27,961 nt of DNA, taken from Haplomitrium mnioides. Taxonomy: Eukaryota; Marchantiophyta; Haplomitriopsida; Calobryales. Within the stretch, counting starts at the first letter, position 1; each line of letters opens with the position of its first letter. Under the pieces are notes generated by a model. That model was not told where the DNA came from. It saw nothing but the letters and a program-made list of their open reading frames with translations, and did not search any database. The stretch spans positions 1-27,961 of the forward strand of contig JBNGIS010008135.1 in assembly GCA_049999725.1 (NCBI GenBank), read 5' to 3'. Shown in pieces: positions 19,861 to 27,961 of the stretch. A program made the translations under genes and the position numbers.

Positions 19861-19988
19861 AGGTCGATTCACTAGAAAAACATGTGTAGTTTGTTACACC
19901 TGCATCAAGCATACAACTGGGAGGAGCAGGAGAGATCCTCAACAACAATAAGGAAGCACAAAATGAAGGGCAATAGCCCCTTTTCTCC

Positions 19989-19996
19989 CTTATATA
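19989..19996 (-). promoter_or_regulatory. Copia LTR TATA box
   Basis: TATATAAG on the minus strand, about 180 bases from the LTR start, in a position typical of a copia LTR promoter. The surrounding sequence is GTGTATATAAGGGAG. Confidence 0.6.
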
Positions 19997-20083
19997 CACA
20001 AAAGGCCTAGCGAATTAGGGCTGGCACTACAAGACAAAATAGAAGTCGACACTAGAAGACAAAATAGAATAAGACAAAATGAA

Positions 20084-20140
20084 GATAGGACAAAATGGTA
20101 TTTTATCCTATCTGAATTTAGACTATCGTGGTCTAAATTC
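20084..20140. repeat. Two adjacent hairpins in the copia LTR
   Basis: Hairpin 1 is GATAGGACAAAAT, loop of 3, ATTTTATCCTATC (one mismatch; 20084-20112). Hairpin 2 is GAATTTAGAC, loop of 7, GTCTAAATTC (perfect; 20114-20140). They are separated by one base. Confidence 0.75.
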
Positions 20141-20174
20141 GCTACGTAACTTAACAGAGCTTGAATTCTCAACA

Positions 20175-20179
20175 CTCAC
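20175..20179. repeat. Probable copia target duplication CTCAC, right
   Basis: Directly follows the copia LTR end. It pairs with CTCAT at 16510-16514; homologous LTRs at 9950 and 23524 read CTCACTTGG uninterrupted. Confidence 0.7.
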
Positions 20180-20884
20180 TTGGCAGCCTCTTCTTAGTTC
20201 TCGGCAGGTCGAACAGATCTCTTCGAACTATCGTATCAGTAACCCTCCGCCCTAGTCCGTCTGCAAGGATGAGATCACTTGGATCGCTCAAGCATCTAGA
20301 GCTCCTCACTCTGCAATCCTCGGCACCCTTCCAGTCCTCTTCTAAATCTCTCGGCTCCCCTTGAGCTAGTACCCCTACTTCATGTAGCTCTTCACTGAAT
20401 CCTCACCTCTGCCTTACCATGTGCGATTCTTGTGCCTCGCATTGCTATAGTGCCCTGCAATTGCTCATGCATCAACTTGAACATAATTGAAGGCAAACGA
20501 TGTATACTCCCTGCGAGCGCTGATCCCCCGAAGCCTGATCCAATGAATAGTTGTTTTGGCCGTTGAGCTCGAAGTGAGAGAATGCGACGCGTGGTTCCAT
20601 TGTCAGTTAAAACAGTTTTAGCAGGAAGGAAAATCAAGCCGCGTGTCCCTTCGGTTGATCGAGAAAGACAAGTACAACAATAATTTTACAAGGAGCTCCG
20701 AGGAATCTTGCAGGAAGAGATTCCACAGATTCCCGTAGAACCAAGTCCAAAGAGGCTCTTCGGAACCGAGTTTTGAAGTGCCCCACAGAGCCCAATCCAC
20801 AGAATCTCCACATATTCTCCCGTAGATCCCTCTTTCTTCTCCTCGCGCCACGTCGTCCGCTGCACCGTCATCCGATGCCACCCC

Positions 20885-21186
20885 GCAAGGGGGGTAGGCT
20901 GACCGTCGCGCTGAACGCTCCTTCCGCAGTTGACCTGTACGTTACTTGAGGTCCGATGAACTCCTCTCCTTGTGCCGCGTGTCCTGTGAGTTGCTTCGGG
21001 GTCCCTGGAGTCGCCACGTCCTTCAAAGGGCGCCGTCCGACGCTACCTCACATAGGGGTAGGCGGACCGTCGGCTGACTTCCTTCTGAGGTTGACCCTCG
21101 GAACCCCTGCGTGCTTCCCAAGGCGCCAAGTCATCTGAAAGCCGCCGTCCGATGTTGCCTTACAAAGGGGTAGGCGGATTTTCGCG
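20885..21186 (-). repeat. Three copies of the GGGGTAGGC/GACCGTCGC motif, B 5' LTR
   Basis: Copies start at 20885, 21050 and 21162. The 165- and 112-bp spacings show a unit gained or lost relative to the 3' LTR. The third copy is diverged (GGCGGATTTTCGCG). Confidence 0.7.
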
Positions 21187-22057
21187 AGGACCCTTCTTCC
21201 GAAGTTGACCTTCGGAAACCCTGCTAGGCTCCCCAGCACGCCACGTTTCCGAAGCCCTCCCGCGGACTCCTTGCGCTCGCCACGTCATCCGAAGAACCGA
21301 TGCGGACTTACCTCGCTTGCCGAATAAGAACTGTGCCGATGTTGTTGTTTTGTCGTACTTTCGGAGTAAGAACTATGCACGCGCCTGGGGCTATCTTCGT
21401 TAACATTTCTGAAAGCTTGATATAAGAACTACAAGGCCTTTTCAGACCGTTCACCCCTTTCCAACTTTCGGATGCCGGTCGCAACCCCTTGAACTTTTAC
21501 CCTTGTGATGCCGGATTGGCGTTGAATCATCCTTTCCGCACCGCTAGCGCCTCTCTTGGTCGCACCAGGGTTAGCTTCATTTTTCGGTCGCTCTCATCTC
21601 GCTTGCCGATTCGCCAATAGATCGTCCTTTTGCTATACCCCTCATTTCCCCCCATCGGATAGGCATCATATCGCCATTCTAGCTCAGCCTTCTTCTCGTT
21701 GGATGGTTTGCGATGGGTCACTATTTCATCACTGATGCACATCGTTTGAATCAGATCGCTAATAATTCGCCTTTTCGCCTTCACTAGCTCTTATTCAGCC
21801 CGTTAGGTGATTTGTCCCCCTTTCGGCTCTCCTCTATGTTTCCTCTTGATGGATCTGCACTAAGTTGCCCCTTCGGCTTCCCCTCTCCTCCTCCGCTCGG
21901 ATCTCTGATGTATCATCCTTTCGGCACTTCTCCGTTTTCCTTCAATCAGACCCTCGATATGTCGCTGCTTTGGGCCCCCCTCCATGGTCCCTTGTTGGTT
22001 TCCTCGCGGATCCCTCTTAACCGGGGTTCCCACGTCGTAAGACGGATCGGAACCCCT

Positions 22058-22078
22058 CTAAGTGGGCTCCCCACTTAG
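22058..22078. repeat. Perfect 9-bp inverted repeat in B's 5' LTR
   Basis: CTAAGTGGG, CTC, CCCACTTAG, identical to 11714-11734 in the 3' LTR. Confidence 0.7.
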
Positions 22079-22766
22079 GGAGGCGCCTTTCCGCAGAATC
22101 ACGGGCCTCCTGGTGCCGCCACGTCATCCGTGGAATCCCGCGAAGTGCTTTGGAGACGCCACATCTCTGTGGAATCTCACGGGACCTTCCTAGGACTCCA
22201 CTCTTCTGCCAGGACTTGCATACTCGAATGGAGCATTCGATCAGCCCTTGCAGGGCTCGCTCGTGCTTGCGGGATCGAGGCATCCCTCTTTCTTGGCCTT
22301 GCTCGCCCTCGTGACGATCTCACCTCCTCCTTTCAGCTCTTGATCCTTGCTTCCCGGTTTGTGGCCGCTTTAAGACCCCCACGATCTGCCTTTCTTTGGA
22401 GTGCCTTCGGATTTCGTTGTTGTGGATCTATTCTTCTTCCTCCTGCAATCGCTTCACCATAGGTTGCCGCTCTCTTCCTTTTCCCCAGGCTCCGATTCCC
22501 GCATTCCCCTCTCACACACAGGCCCTCATTAGCCTGCTTCGAACATTGAAAGGTGGCCTCTCCTCTGGTTGGCGATCATGGTTCCTTCCTCCTCTCTTCC
22601 GTCATGATCTTGTTTCCCTCCCAGGACTCATGCGCCCTGCTTTTAGTAGTTGTTTGAGGGTACTTCGTGGCTCTTGAGAGGCCTTCACACTTGCCAAGGA
22701 TTATTGTGTCGTTGATACTTCTGATTTCGTGAATTTTGCTTGAGTGCTCCAAAGCACCAGTTGACA

Positions 22767-24905
22767 AGGTCCAAACCTGAGACCCTGCCACCTTATTTGT
22801 GCTTGGGGCAGAATGGGTGTTGGTGACCTGCATCACTTGAACAATACAACAAGGCTGGACTCCCCCTCTCAAGGTTGTCACAGAGCTGAAACAGATTATC
22901 CTAACTATCCTAATGTGATCTAATTCCTAACTATGCAACATGATCACGAACAGAGAGCACTCACCTCCTAGATACTAGAACTGTGTCGAGGGATTGGACT
23001 CCTCCTCTCAGGGTTGTTCCCAAGGTCTGCTCAACTATCCTGATTCCTTCTAATCTAATAAATCACTAGGACACAATGCAGAAAGGAAATCTAACTACAC
23101 AGATATAGACAAACGATTTATACACTATGTGCAAGAGAAAATAAAGTCCTTGAAGGCCCTCTGGATTTCTGCCAGCGATTCCTTCCCTTCTGAATCCTTG
23201 ATGCCTTACAACTCGCAGCCCAACAACCACCCATGCAGCCCTCTCTCCAGATGGTTTTTTAACTTCCCTTGCGAGAAGCCCTGCTTTTACTTCCTCAAGC
23301 TAGGAAGAGAGTTTCTTTGACTTCCACCTTTGGAAGACAGCTTTCCCAGCTACATGTAGCTCACTCCACCTCCGAGCCTTGACAGGTCATCCCGCGCAGT
23401 GCGCAGGCACTAACGCAGCCCGCCTCTCTCAGCTCCACTTGAAGAATCACACCAGAGTGTACTCCGAACACTTTGGGCTAATGCACTTGTACAAAAAAAA
23501 TGTTGAGACAACTCCAAGCTCCTCACTTGGCATCCTCTCCTTAGTTCTCGGCAGGTCGGAATCCCTTCGAACTATTGTATTAGTCCCCCTCCGCTCTGGT
23601 CTACCGGCAAGGATGAGGTCACCTGGATCGCCCGAGCATCTAGAGCTCCTCACTCTGCAATCCTTGACACCCCTCCAGTCCTCCTCTGAATCCTCTTGGC
23701 CCCTGTAAGCTAGTACCCCTACTTCACGTAGTTCCTCACTGAATTCTCACCCTTGCCTTACCATGCACGATTCCCTTGTCTTGCTATCATTGTCGTGCCC
23801 CGCAATTGCTCGTGCATCAAACCCCAAGAATTCGAAGACCATCAATGTATACCCTTTTTTCGAGCGCTGAACTCGCGAGCCTGATCCCAAGAAAGGTCGT
23901 TAATCCTGTTGGCTCTATGGAATTGGGAGGTGACGACGCATGGCGCTTCGCCTGTTAATCCTGGTACAATTGACAAGGAGAGCGCACTGCGTGTCCCGCC
24001 ATGATGAAAGTACAACGGTAACTTCAAAGGGGAGTCTGAAGAATCTCGCCGGTCGAGATTCCGCAGATTCCCATGGCTAAGTCCGAAGGGTTCTTCGGAA
24101 CAGAGTTCCAAAGCACCATGCAGAACCCAGTCCACGGAATCTCCAAAGATTTCCCTGCAGATCCCTCTTTGTTCTCCTCGCGTCACGTCGTCCGTTGCAC
24201 CGCCGTCCGACATCGCCCTACAAGGGGGTATAATGACCATCACGATGATCGCTCCTTCCGTAGTTGGTCTGCACGTTGCTTGAGGTCCGATGAAATCTTC
24301 TCCTTGTGCCGCGTGTCCCGTGAGTCGTTTCAGGGTCCCAAGAGTCGCCACGTCCTCCGAAAGGCGCCGTCCGACGCCGCTCCGCAAAGGGGTAAGCGGA
24401 CCGTCGCGCGAACCCTTCTTCCGAAGTTGACCATCGAAAACACTACCAAGCTCCCCAGCGCGCCACGTTTCCAAAGCCCTTCCGCGGACTCCTTGCGCTC
24501 ACTACGTCCTCCGAAGAGCCGCTGCGGACTTACCCCGCTCGCCGAATAAGAACTGTGCCGATGTCGCCATTTCATCGTATCTTTGAAGTAAGAACTATGC
24601 GCGCGCTCGAGGCTATCTTTGTTAACCTTTTTGAAAGCTTGATATAAGAACTACAATGCCCTTTCAGACCAATCGCCCCTTTCAAACTTTCGGATGCCAG
24701 CCGCACCCCGTTGAACTTTCACCTTGGTGATTGCCGAAGCTGCAAAGAGTCACCCTTTCGGCGCCGCTTGCTCCTCTGTCGGTCGTACTGACGTTATCTT
24801 GATTTTCTGGTCGCCCTCATCTTGCCACCCGATTCACCAATAGATCATTTTTTTGGCGTACCCTTAAATTCCCCCAACCGGATCGCTGACAAGTCGCCTT
24901 TTCGA
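22767..24905 (-). repeat. Element A 5' LTR, distal fragment
   Basis: Starts with the second AGGTC (22767-22771) and continues A's LTR from 8696. It aligns with B's LTRs from 15775 (ACCCTGCCACCTTATTTG) to the AAGTCGCCTTTTC stretch (21770-21780), where LTR D interrupts at 24906. It has one 319-bp unit (near 23515), two GGGGTAGGC motifs (24220, the diverged one, and 24383) and the TATAAAT at 23116-23122. Confidence 0.82.
23116..23122 (-). promoter_or_regulatory. Possible TATA box of A's 5' LTR
   Basis: TATAAAT on the LTR strand, aligned with the same heptamer in both B LTRs. Now separated from A's gag by the 14-kb B insertion. Confidence 0.35.
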
Positions 24906-25587
24906 TGTCAGCCGGTGGTTTGGACCATTCAAGCAGAACTCAGGAAATTGGGAGCATTAGCGACACAATAACCCTTTGCAAGTGTGAAGACCTCTCAGGA
25001 GCCACAAATTACCCTCAAACAGCTTCTAAGAGCAGAGTGCATGAGTCCTAGTAGGGAAACGAGATCATAGCGGAGGACATGAGGAGGGAACCAGGATTGC
25101 CAGCCAGAGAAAGGGCCACCTTTCAAAATTTGAAGTAGGCCAGCGAGAATCCGTGGGCCTCAGGAGGATGCGAAGATCGGAGTCTGGGGAGAAGGAAGAG
25201 AGCAGCCACCTGTGGCAAAGCAATCGCAGGAGGAAGAGGAACGGATCCACAACGACGAAATCCGAAGGCACTCCGATGAAAGGTAGATCGCGGGGGTCCT
25301 GTAGCGGCCACAAATCGGGAAGCAAGGAGGAAAATAAGAAGGTGAGATCGTAACGAGGGCAAGCATGGCCAAGGAAGAGGGACGCCTCGATCTCGCAAGC
25401 AGGAGCGCGCCCTGCAAGGGCCAATCGATTCCTTCCATTCGAGTCCGCAAATCCGTGCAAAAATATGGAGTCCTCGAAAGGCCTCGCGAGGTTTCACGGA
25501 AACGTGGCATCTCCAAAGCACATCGCGGGATTCTACGGATGACGTGGTGGTACTAGGAGGCCCGAGAACCTGCAAAAAGGCGCCTTC

Positions 25588-25608
25588 CTAAGTGGGGAGC
25601 CCACTTAG
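25588..25608. repeat. Perfect 9-bp inverted repeat in LTR D
   Basis: CTAAGTGGG, GAG, CCCACTTAG: the same dyad as in B's LTRs, with the spacer complemented as expected for the inverted orientation. Confidence 0.7.
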
Positions 25609-26176
25609 CGGGGTTCAAATTAGTCTTACGACGTGGAGACCCCGGTTAAGAGGGATCCGCGAGGAAACCAACTGAGGAGCAAGGAAGAGGGCCCGAAACA
25701 GCGACTTATTGGATGTCTGGCCGAAGGGAAATGAAGAGTGCCGAAAGGAAGATACACCAGAGATCCGAGCGGGGAAGCCGAAGGGGCGACTTAGTGCGGA
25801 TCCGTCAAAAGGAAACACAGAAGAGAGCTAGAAAGGGGATTTAACGCAAGTTCGACCGACGGAGGAGTAAGTAGGCGCTGAAAGGGTGATTCAATGCAGC
25901 TTTGGCATGACCAAGGGCAAAAGTTTGACGGGGTCCAACTGCAACATCTGAAAGTTCAACAGAAGGATGAAGGGCCTTGTAGTTCCTATATCAAGTCTTT
26001 GAATAAGATAACGAAGGGAGCCTTAGGCGCACGCAAAGTTCTTATCTCGAGGGAAGGATGAAACAGCGACAATTGGCACAAGTTCTTACTCGGCAAGCGC
26101 AGGGAGTTTGTGGAGGGCCTCAGATAACGTGGACCAATGAGGGGGTTCCATAGGTTAACCTCGGAAGGAGATCAGC

Positions 26177-26364
26177 CGACGGTCCGCCTACCCCTTTGCG
26201 GGGCGTTGTCAGATGGCGTCTTTCAGAGGACGTGGCGACTCTAGGGACCCCACATCAGCTCACGGGACACGCGGCACCAGGAGAAGGGCTCATCGGACCT
26301 TGGGCAAAAAGCGGGTCAACCACGAAAGGGAGAGTCAACGTGACGGTCAGCCTACCCCCTTTTG
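26177..26364 (+). repeat. Two inverted copies of the GGGGTAGGC motif in LTR D
   Basis: CGACGGTCCGCCTACCCC at 26177 and TGACGGTCAGCCTACCCC at 26341, 164 bp apart, the same spacing as in B's 3' LTR. Confidence 0.7.
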
Positions 26365-27640
26365 GGGCGGCGTTGGACGGTGGTGCAGCGGGTAACGTGG
26401 CGCGAGGAGGGTGACTTGGGATCTGCGGGGGAATATTTGGAGCATCGTGGACTGGGTTCCACGGGGTGCTTCAGAACTCTATTCCAAAGAACCCTTCGGA
26501 CTTAGTCGCGCGAATCTACGAAATCTCAGTCGCAAGATTCCTCGAACTCCCCGTTGAAGTTACCGTTGTACTTTCATCATGGTGGGACACGCGGCGCGCT
26601 CTCCTTGTTGATTGTAATGGGATTAACTGGCGAAGCGCCACAAGTTGTCGCCTCCCAGCTCTAGGGAGCCAACGGGATTAACGAATTTTCTTGGGATTGG
26701 GCTCGTGAGTTCAGCACTCGCAAGCGGGTATACATCGACGACCTTCGAATTCTTTCGGATGGATGCACGGGCAATTGCAGGAAGCAACAACGACCGCAAG
26801 ACGAGCGAATTGCGCATGGTAAGGCAGGGGTGAAGAGTTCTGTGAGGAATTACGTGAAGCGGGTGTACTAGCTCCAAGGGGCCAGAGGGATTCGGAGGTG
26901 GACTGGAAGGGCGTCGAGAATTGTAGAGTGAGGAGCTCTAGATGCTCGGGCAATCCAGGTGTACTCATCCTTGCCGGTGGACCAGAGCGGAGGTGAACCA
27001 ATATGTTAGTTCAAAGGAATTCTTAGTCTGTTGAGAACTAAGGAGGGACTGCCAAGTGAGAAGCTTGGAGTCGGCTCGGCAATTCCTTATGCAAGCGCAT
27101 CAATCTAGAGTGTTCGGAGTACACTTTGGTGTGATTCTTCAAGTGGAGCTAAGAGGAGGAGGGGTTGCGTTAGTGCCTTCGCACTGCGCGAGATGACCCG
27201 TCGAGGCTGGGGGTGGAGTAAGCTACCTGCAGTTGGGAAAGCTGTCTTTCTGAGATAGAAGTCAAAGAAACTCTCTTCCTAGCGTGAGGAAGTAAAAGCA
27301 GGGCTTCTTGCAAGGGAAGTTAAAAAAACTATCTAGAGAGCAGGGTGTGTGGGTTGCTGGGCTGCAGGTTGTAAGGCAATATAACTCATAAGGGAAGTGT
27401 CAATTTGTAGAAATCCAGAGGGCCTTGAAGGACTATGTTTTCTCTTGCATATAGTGTATAGATCGTTTGTCTATATCTGTGTAGCTAGATCTCCTTTCTG
27501 CATTGTGTCCTAGTGAGTTATTAGATTAGAAGGTATCAGGATAGTTGAGCAGACCCTGGGAACAGTCTTGGAAGGGGAGTCCAATCCCTTGACACAGTTC
27601 TAGTATCATAGGAACTCTCTCTTCTGTAAAGTCATGAAGC

Positions 27641-27961
27641 GCATATGTGGGCCATTTCAGGCTTTGGTAGTCATGGTATAGTTCTGATATATTGAAAGAC
27701 ATATGGGAGTGGGTTTTGAAGCCATGAGAGGAAACTTCCATTTTTTCAGTTTTTCCTTAATATGCGTACAGAGTTAATAATGTTCTTATTAGAAATGTTT
27801 AGGGTCTGATATTTTATAGGAGTATATTATATTGTTATAGTAACTAGAATAAATTTACAGAAGTGAAAAATCATTTGTCAACCGGGAGTTATAACCGGTC
27901 AAAGTTGTAATAGTGCTATACAGAAAAGCCAAAACAGAGAGTATCTAGATATTAGAAAATA
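27641..27961. other. AT-rich flank without a recognisable gene
   Basis: LTR D homology ends near 27640. What follows is AT-rich and has no convincing ORF, LTR end or RNA gene. A 12-mer GGGCCATTTCAG (27649-27660) occurs inverted at 50-61 at the other edge of the window, which is not enough to call a repeat. Confidence 0.4.

Larger units (their letters stand above)
16515..20174 (-). mobile_element. Ty1/copia element with 5' LTR, lacking its 3' half
   Basis: On the minus strand: LTR start TGTTGAGAATTC at 20174, TATA box, leader, gag (19545), zinc knuckle, protease, integrase, start of RT, ending at 16515. Integrase before RT is diagnostic of copia. The second half of RT, RNase H and 3' LTR are missing, yet the host LTR resumes directly after RT and the flanks look like a target duplication. 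At least seven in-frame stops lie in gag-pol. Its AT content differs plainly from the surrounding GC-richer LTR. Confidence 0.88.
19861..20174 (-). repeat. Copia 5' LTR (inner boundary uncertain)
   Basis: The outer end is TGTTGAGAATTC at 20174 on the minus strand. Inside are a row of GACAAAAT repeats (20030-20096), two adjacent hairpins (20084-20112 and 20114-20140) and a TATA box. Only this LTR is present. The inner end is a guess, based on ordinary copia LTR lengths. Confidence 0.6.
8697..22766 (-). mobile_element. Element B: non-autonomous gag-carrying gypsy LTR element (TR-GAG-like)
   Basis: This is a complete LTR structure on the minus strand: 5' LTR 22766-15494, primer site 15485-15469, interior, polypurine tract 12435-12426, 3' LTR 12422-8697, and identical 5-bp flanks AGGTC. 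The interior is only 3,071 bp and codes for gag, zinc knuckles and protease; no RT, RNase H or integrase motif is present. This resembles the published class of terminal-repeat retrotransposons with a gag domain. It would have needed RT and integrase from a relative such as A, whose gag and protease it resembles. A copia element interrupts its 5' LTR; without it B is about 10.4 kb. All its frames are now broken. Confidence 0.83.
15494..22766 (-). repeat. Element B 5' LTR, split by copia
   Basis: Runs from TGTCGCTCCC at 15494 to CAGTTGACA ending at 22766, followed by AGGTC. Without the copia insert and one copy of its target duplication it is about 3.6 kb. Unlike the 3' LTR it has a single copy of the 319-bp segment, keeps the segment at 15720-15825, and has an extra 112-bp repeat unit near 21050-21161. 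Confidence 0.85.
200..24905 (-). mobile_element. Element A: Ty3/gypsy LTR retrotransposon, 3'-truncated and interrupted
   Basis: This is the outermost recognisable element. On the minus strand, domains appear in the order LTR, primer-binding site, gag, zinc knuckles, protease, reverse transcriptase, RNase H, which is the Ty3/gypsy order because RNase H follows RT with no integrase before it. Coding begins at 8224 and is lost near 200, before the integrase core, so the integrase and 3' LTR are outside the window or deleted. The solo LTR 829-4551 and element B 8697-22766 interrupt it; removing them rejoins A's own sequence at target duplications AACCT and AGGTC. LTR D cuts A's 5' LTR at 24905. 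Several in-frame stops and frameshifts make it non-functional. Confidence 0.85.
24906..27640 (+). mobile_element. LTR D: inverted LTR of the same superfamily, truncated
   Basis: Begins with TGTCAGCCGG at 24906, matching the LTR start seen at 12422 (TGTCAGCTAG) on the other strand, so D lies in the opposite orientation to A and B. The reverse complement of B's LTR can be followed through 25000-25830, the CTAAGTGGG palindrome (25588), two GGGGTAGGC motifs (inverted, 26177 and 26341) and the gagaagc/ggaagac block (27250-27330) to about 27640. About 250 bp is missing near 25855 relative to B. The last several hundred bases of the LTR and any interior are absent. It may be a solo or partial element; TTCGA at 24901-24905 is a candidate target duplication with no partner in view. 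Confidence 0.75.

Noticed and set aside
50-27660. A 12-mer GGGCCATTTCAG present inverted near both edges of the window.
   Set aside because: Flanking bases do not align convincingly, so it may be chance. It cannot define an element without more sequence.

Overview
The window looks like heterochromatic, repeat-rich DNA from a large plant genome. I found no host gene. Nearly everything belongs to long-terminal-repeat (LTR) retrotransposons inserted into one another and then decayed. A plant source is inferred from the Ty3/gypsy and Ty1/copia proteins and from a primer-binding site that fits plant tRNA-Asn; the species cannot be named from the sequence.

Layout. Element A is a Ty3/gypsy element on the minus strand and is the outermost host. 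Reading 5' to 3' on the minus strand it has an LTR (24905-22767, continuing at 8696-8433), a primer-binding site (8424-8408), gag (8224 downward), three zinc knuckles, protease, reverse transcriptase and RNase H. It is cut off at the start of the integrase region near position 200. Three later insertions sit in it. (1) A 3.7-kb solo LTR of a related family, 829-4551, with 5-bp target duplication AACCT, splits the RT/RNase H linker. (2) Element B, 8697-22766, with target duplication AGGTC, sits inside A's 5' LTR. (3) LTR D, starting at 24906 on the plus strand, cuts off the rest of A's LTR and runs to about 27640.

Element B is structurally complete: two LTRs of about 3.6-3.7 kb, a primer-binding site, a polypurine tract and a target duplication. 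Its 3.07-kb interior carries only gag, zinc knuckles and protease, followed by a short tail. Reverse transcriptase, RNase H and integrase are absent, so it is a non-autonomous gag-carrying element that would have depended on a relative such as A. Its 5' LTR is split by a Ty1/copia element (16515-20174) that has its 5' LTR, gag, protease, integrase and the first part of RT but lacks its 3' half.

The relative order follows from the nesting: A first; then the solo LTR, B and D; then copia inside B. All reading frames carry stops or frameshifts, several of them CGA-to-TGA changes typical of methylated CpG decay. The observations most worth a second look are an in-frame UAG at the same place in the gag genes of A and B, the gag-only structure of B, repeated motifs shared by all the giant LTRs, a chimeric duplicated LTR in B, and an inverted LTR pair of about 1.8 kb at the right end.
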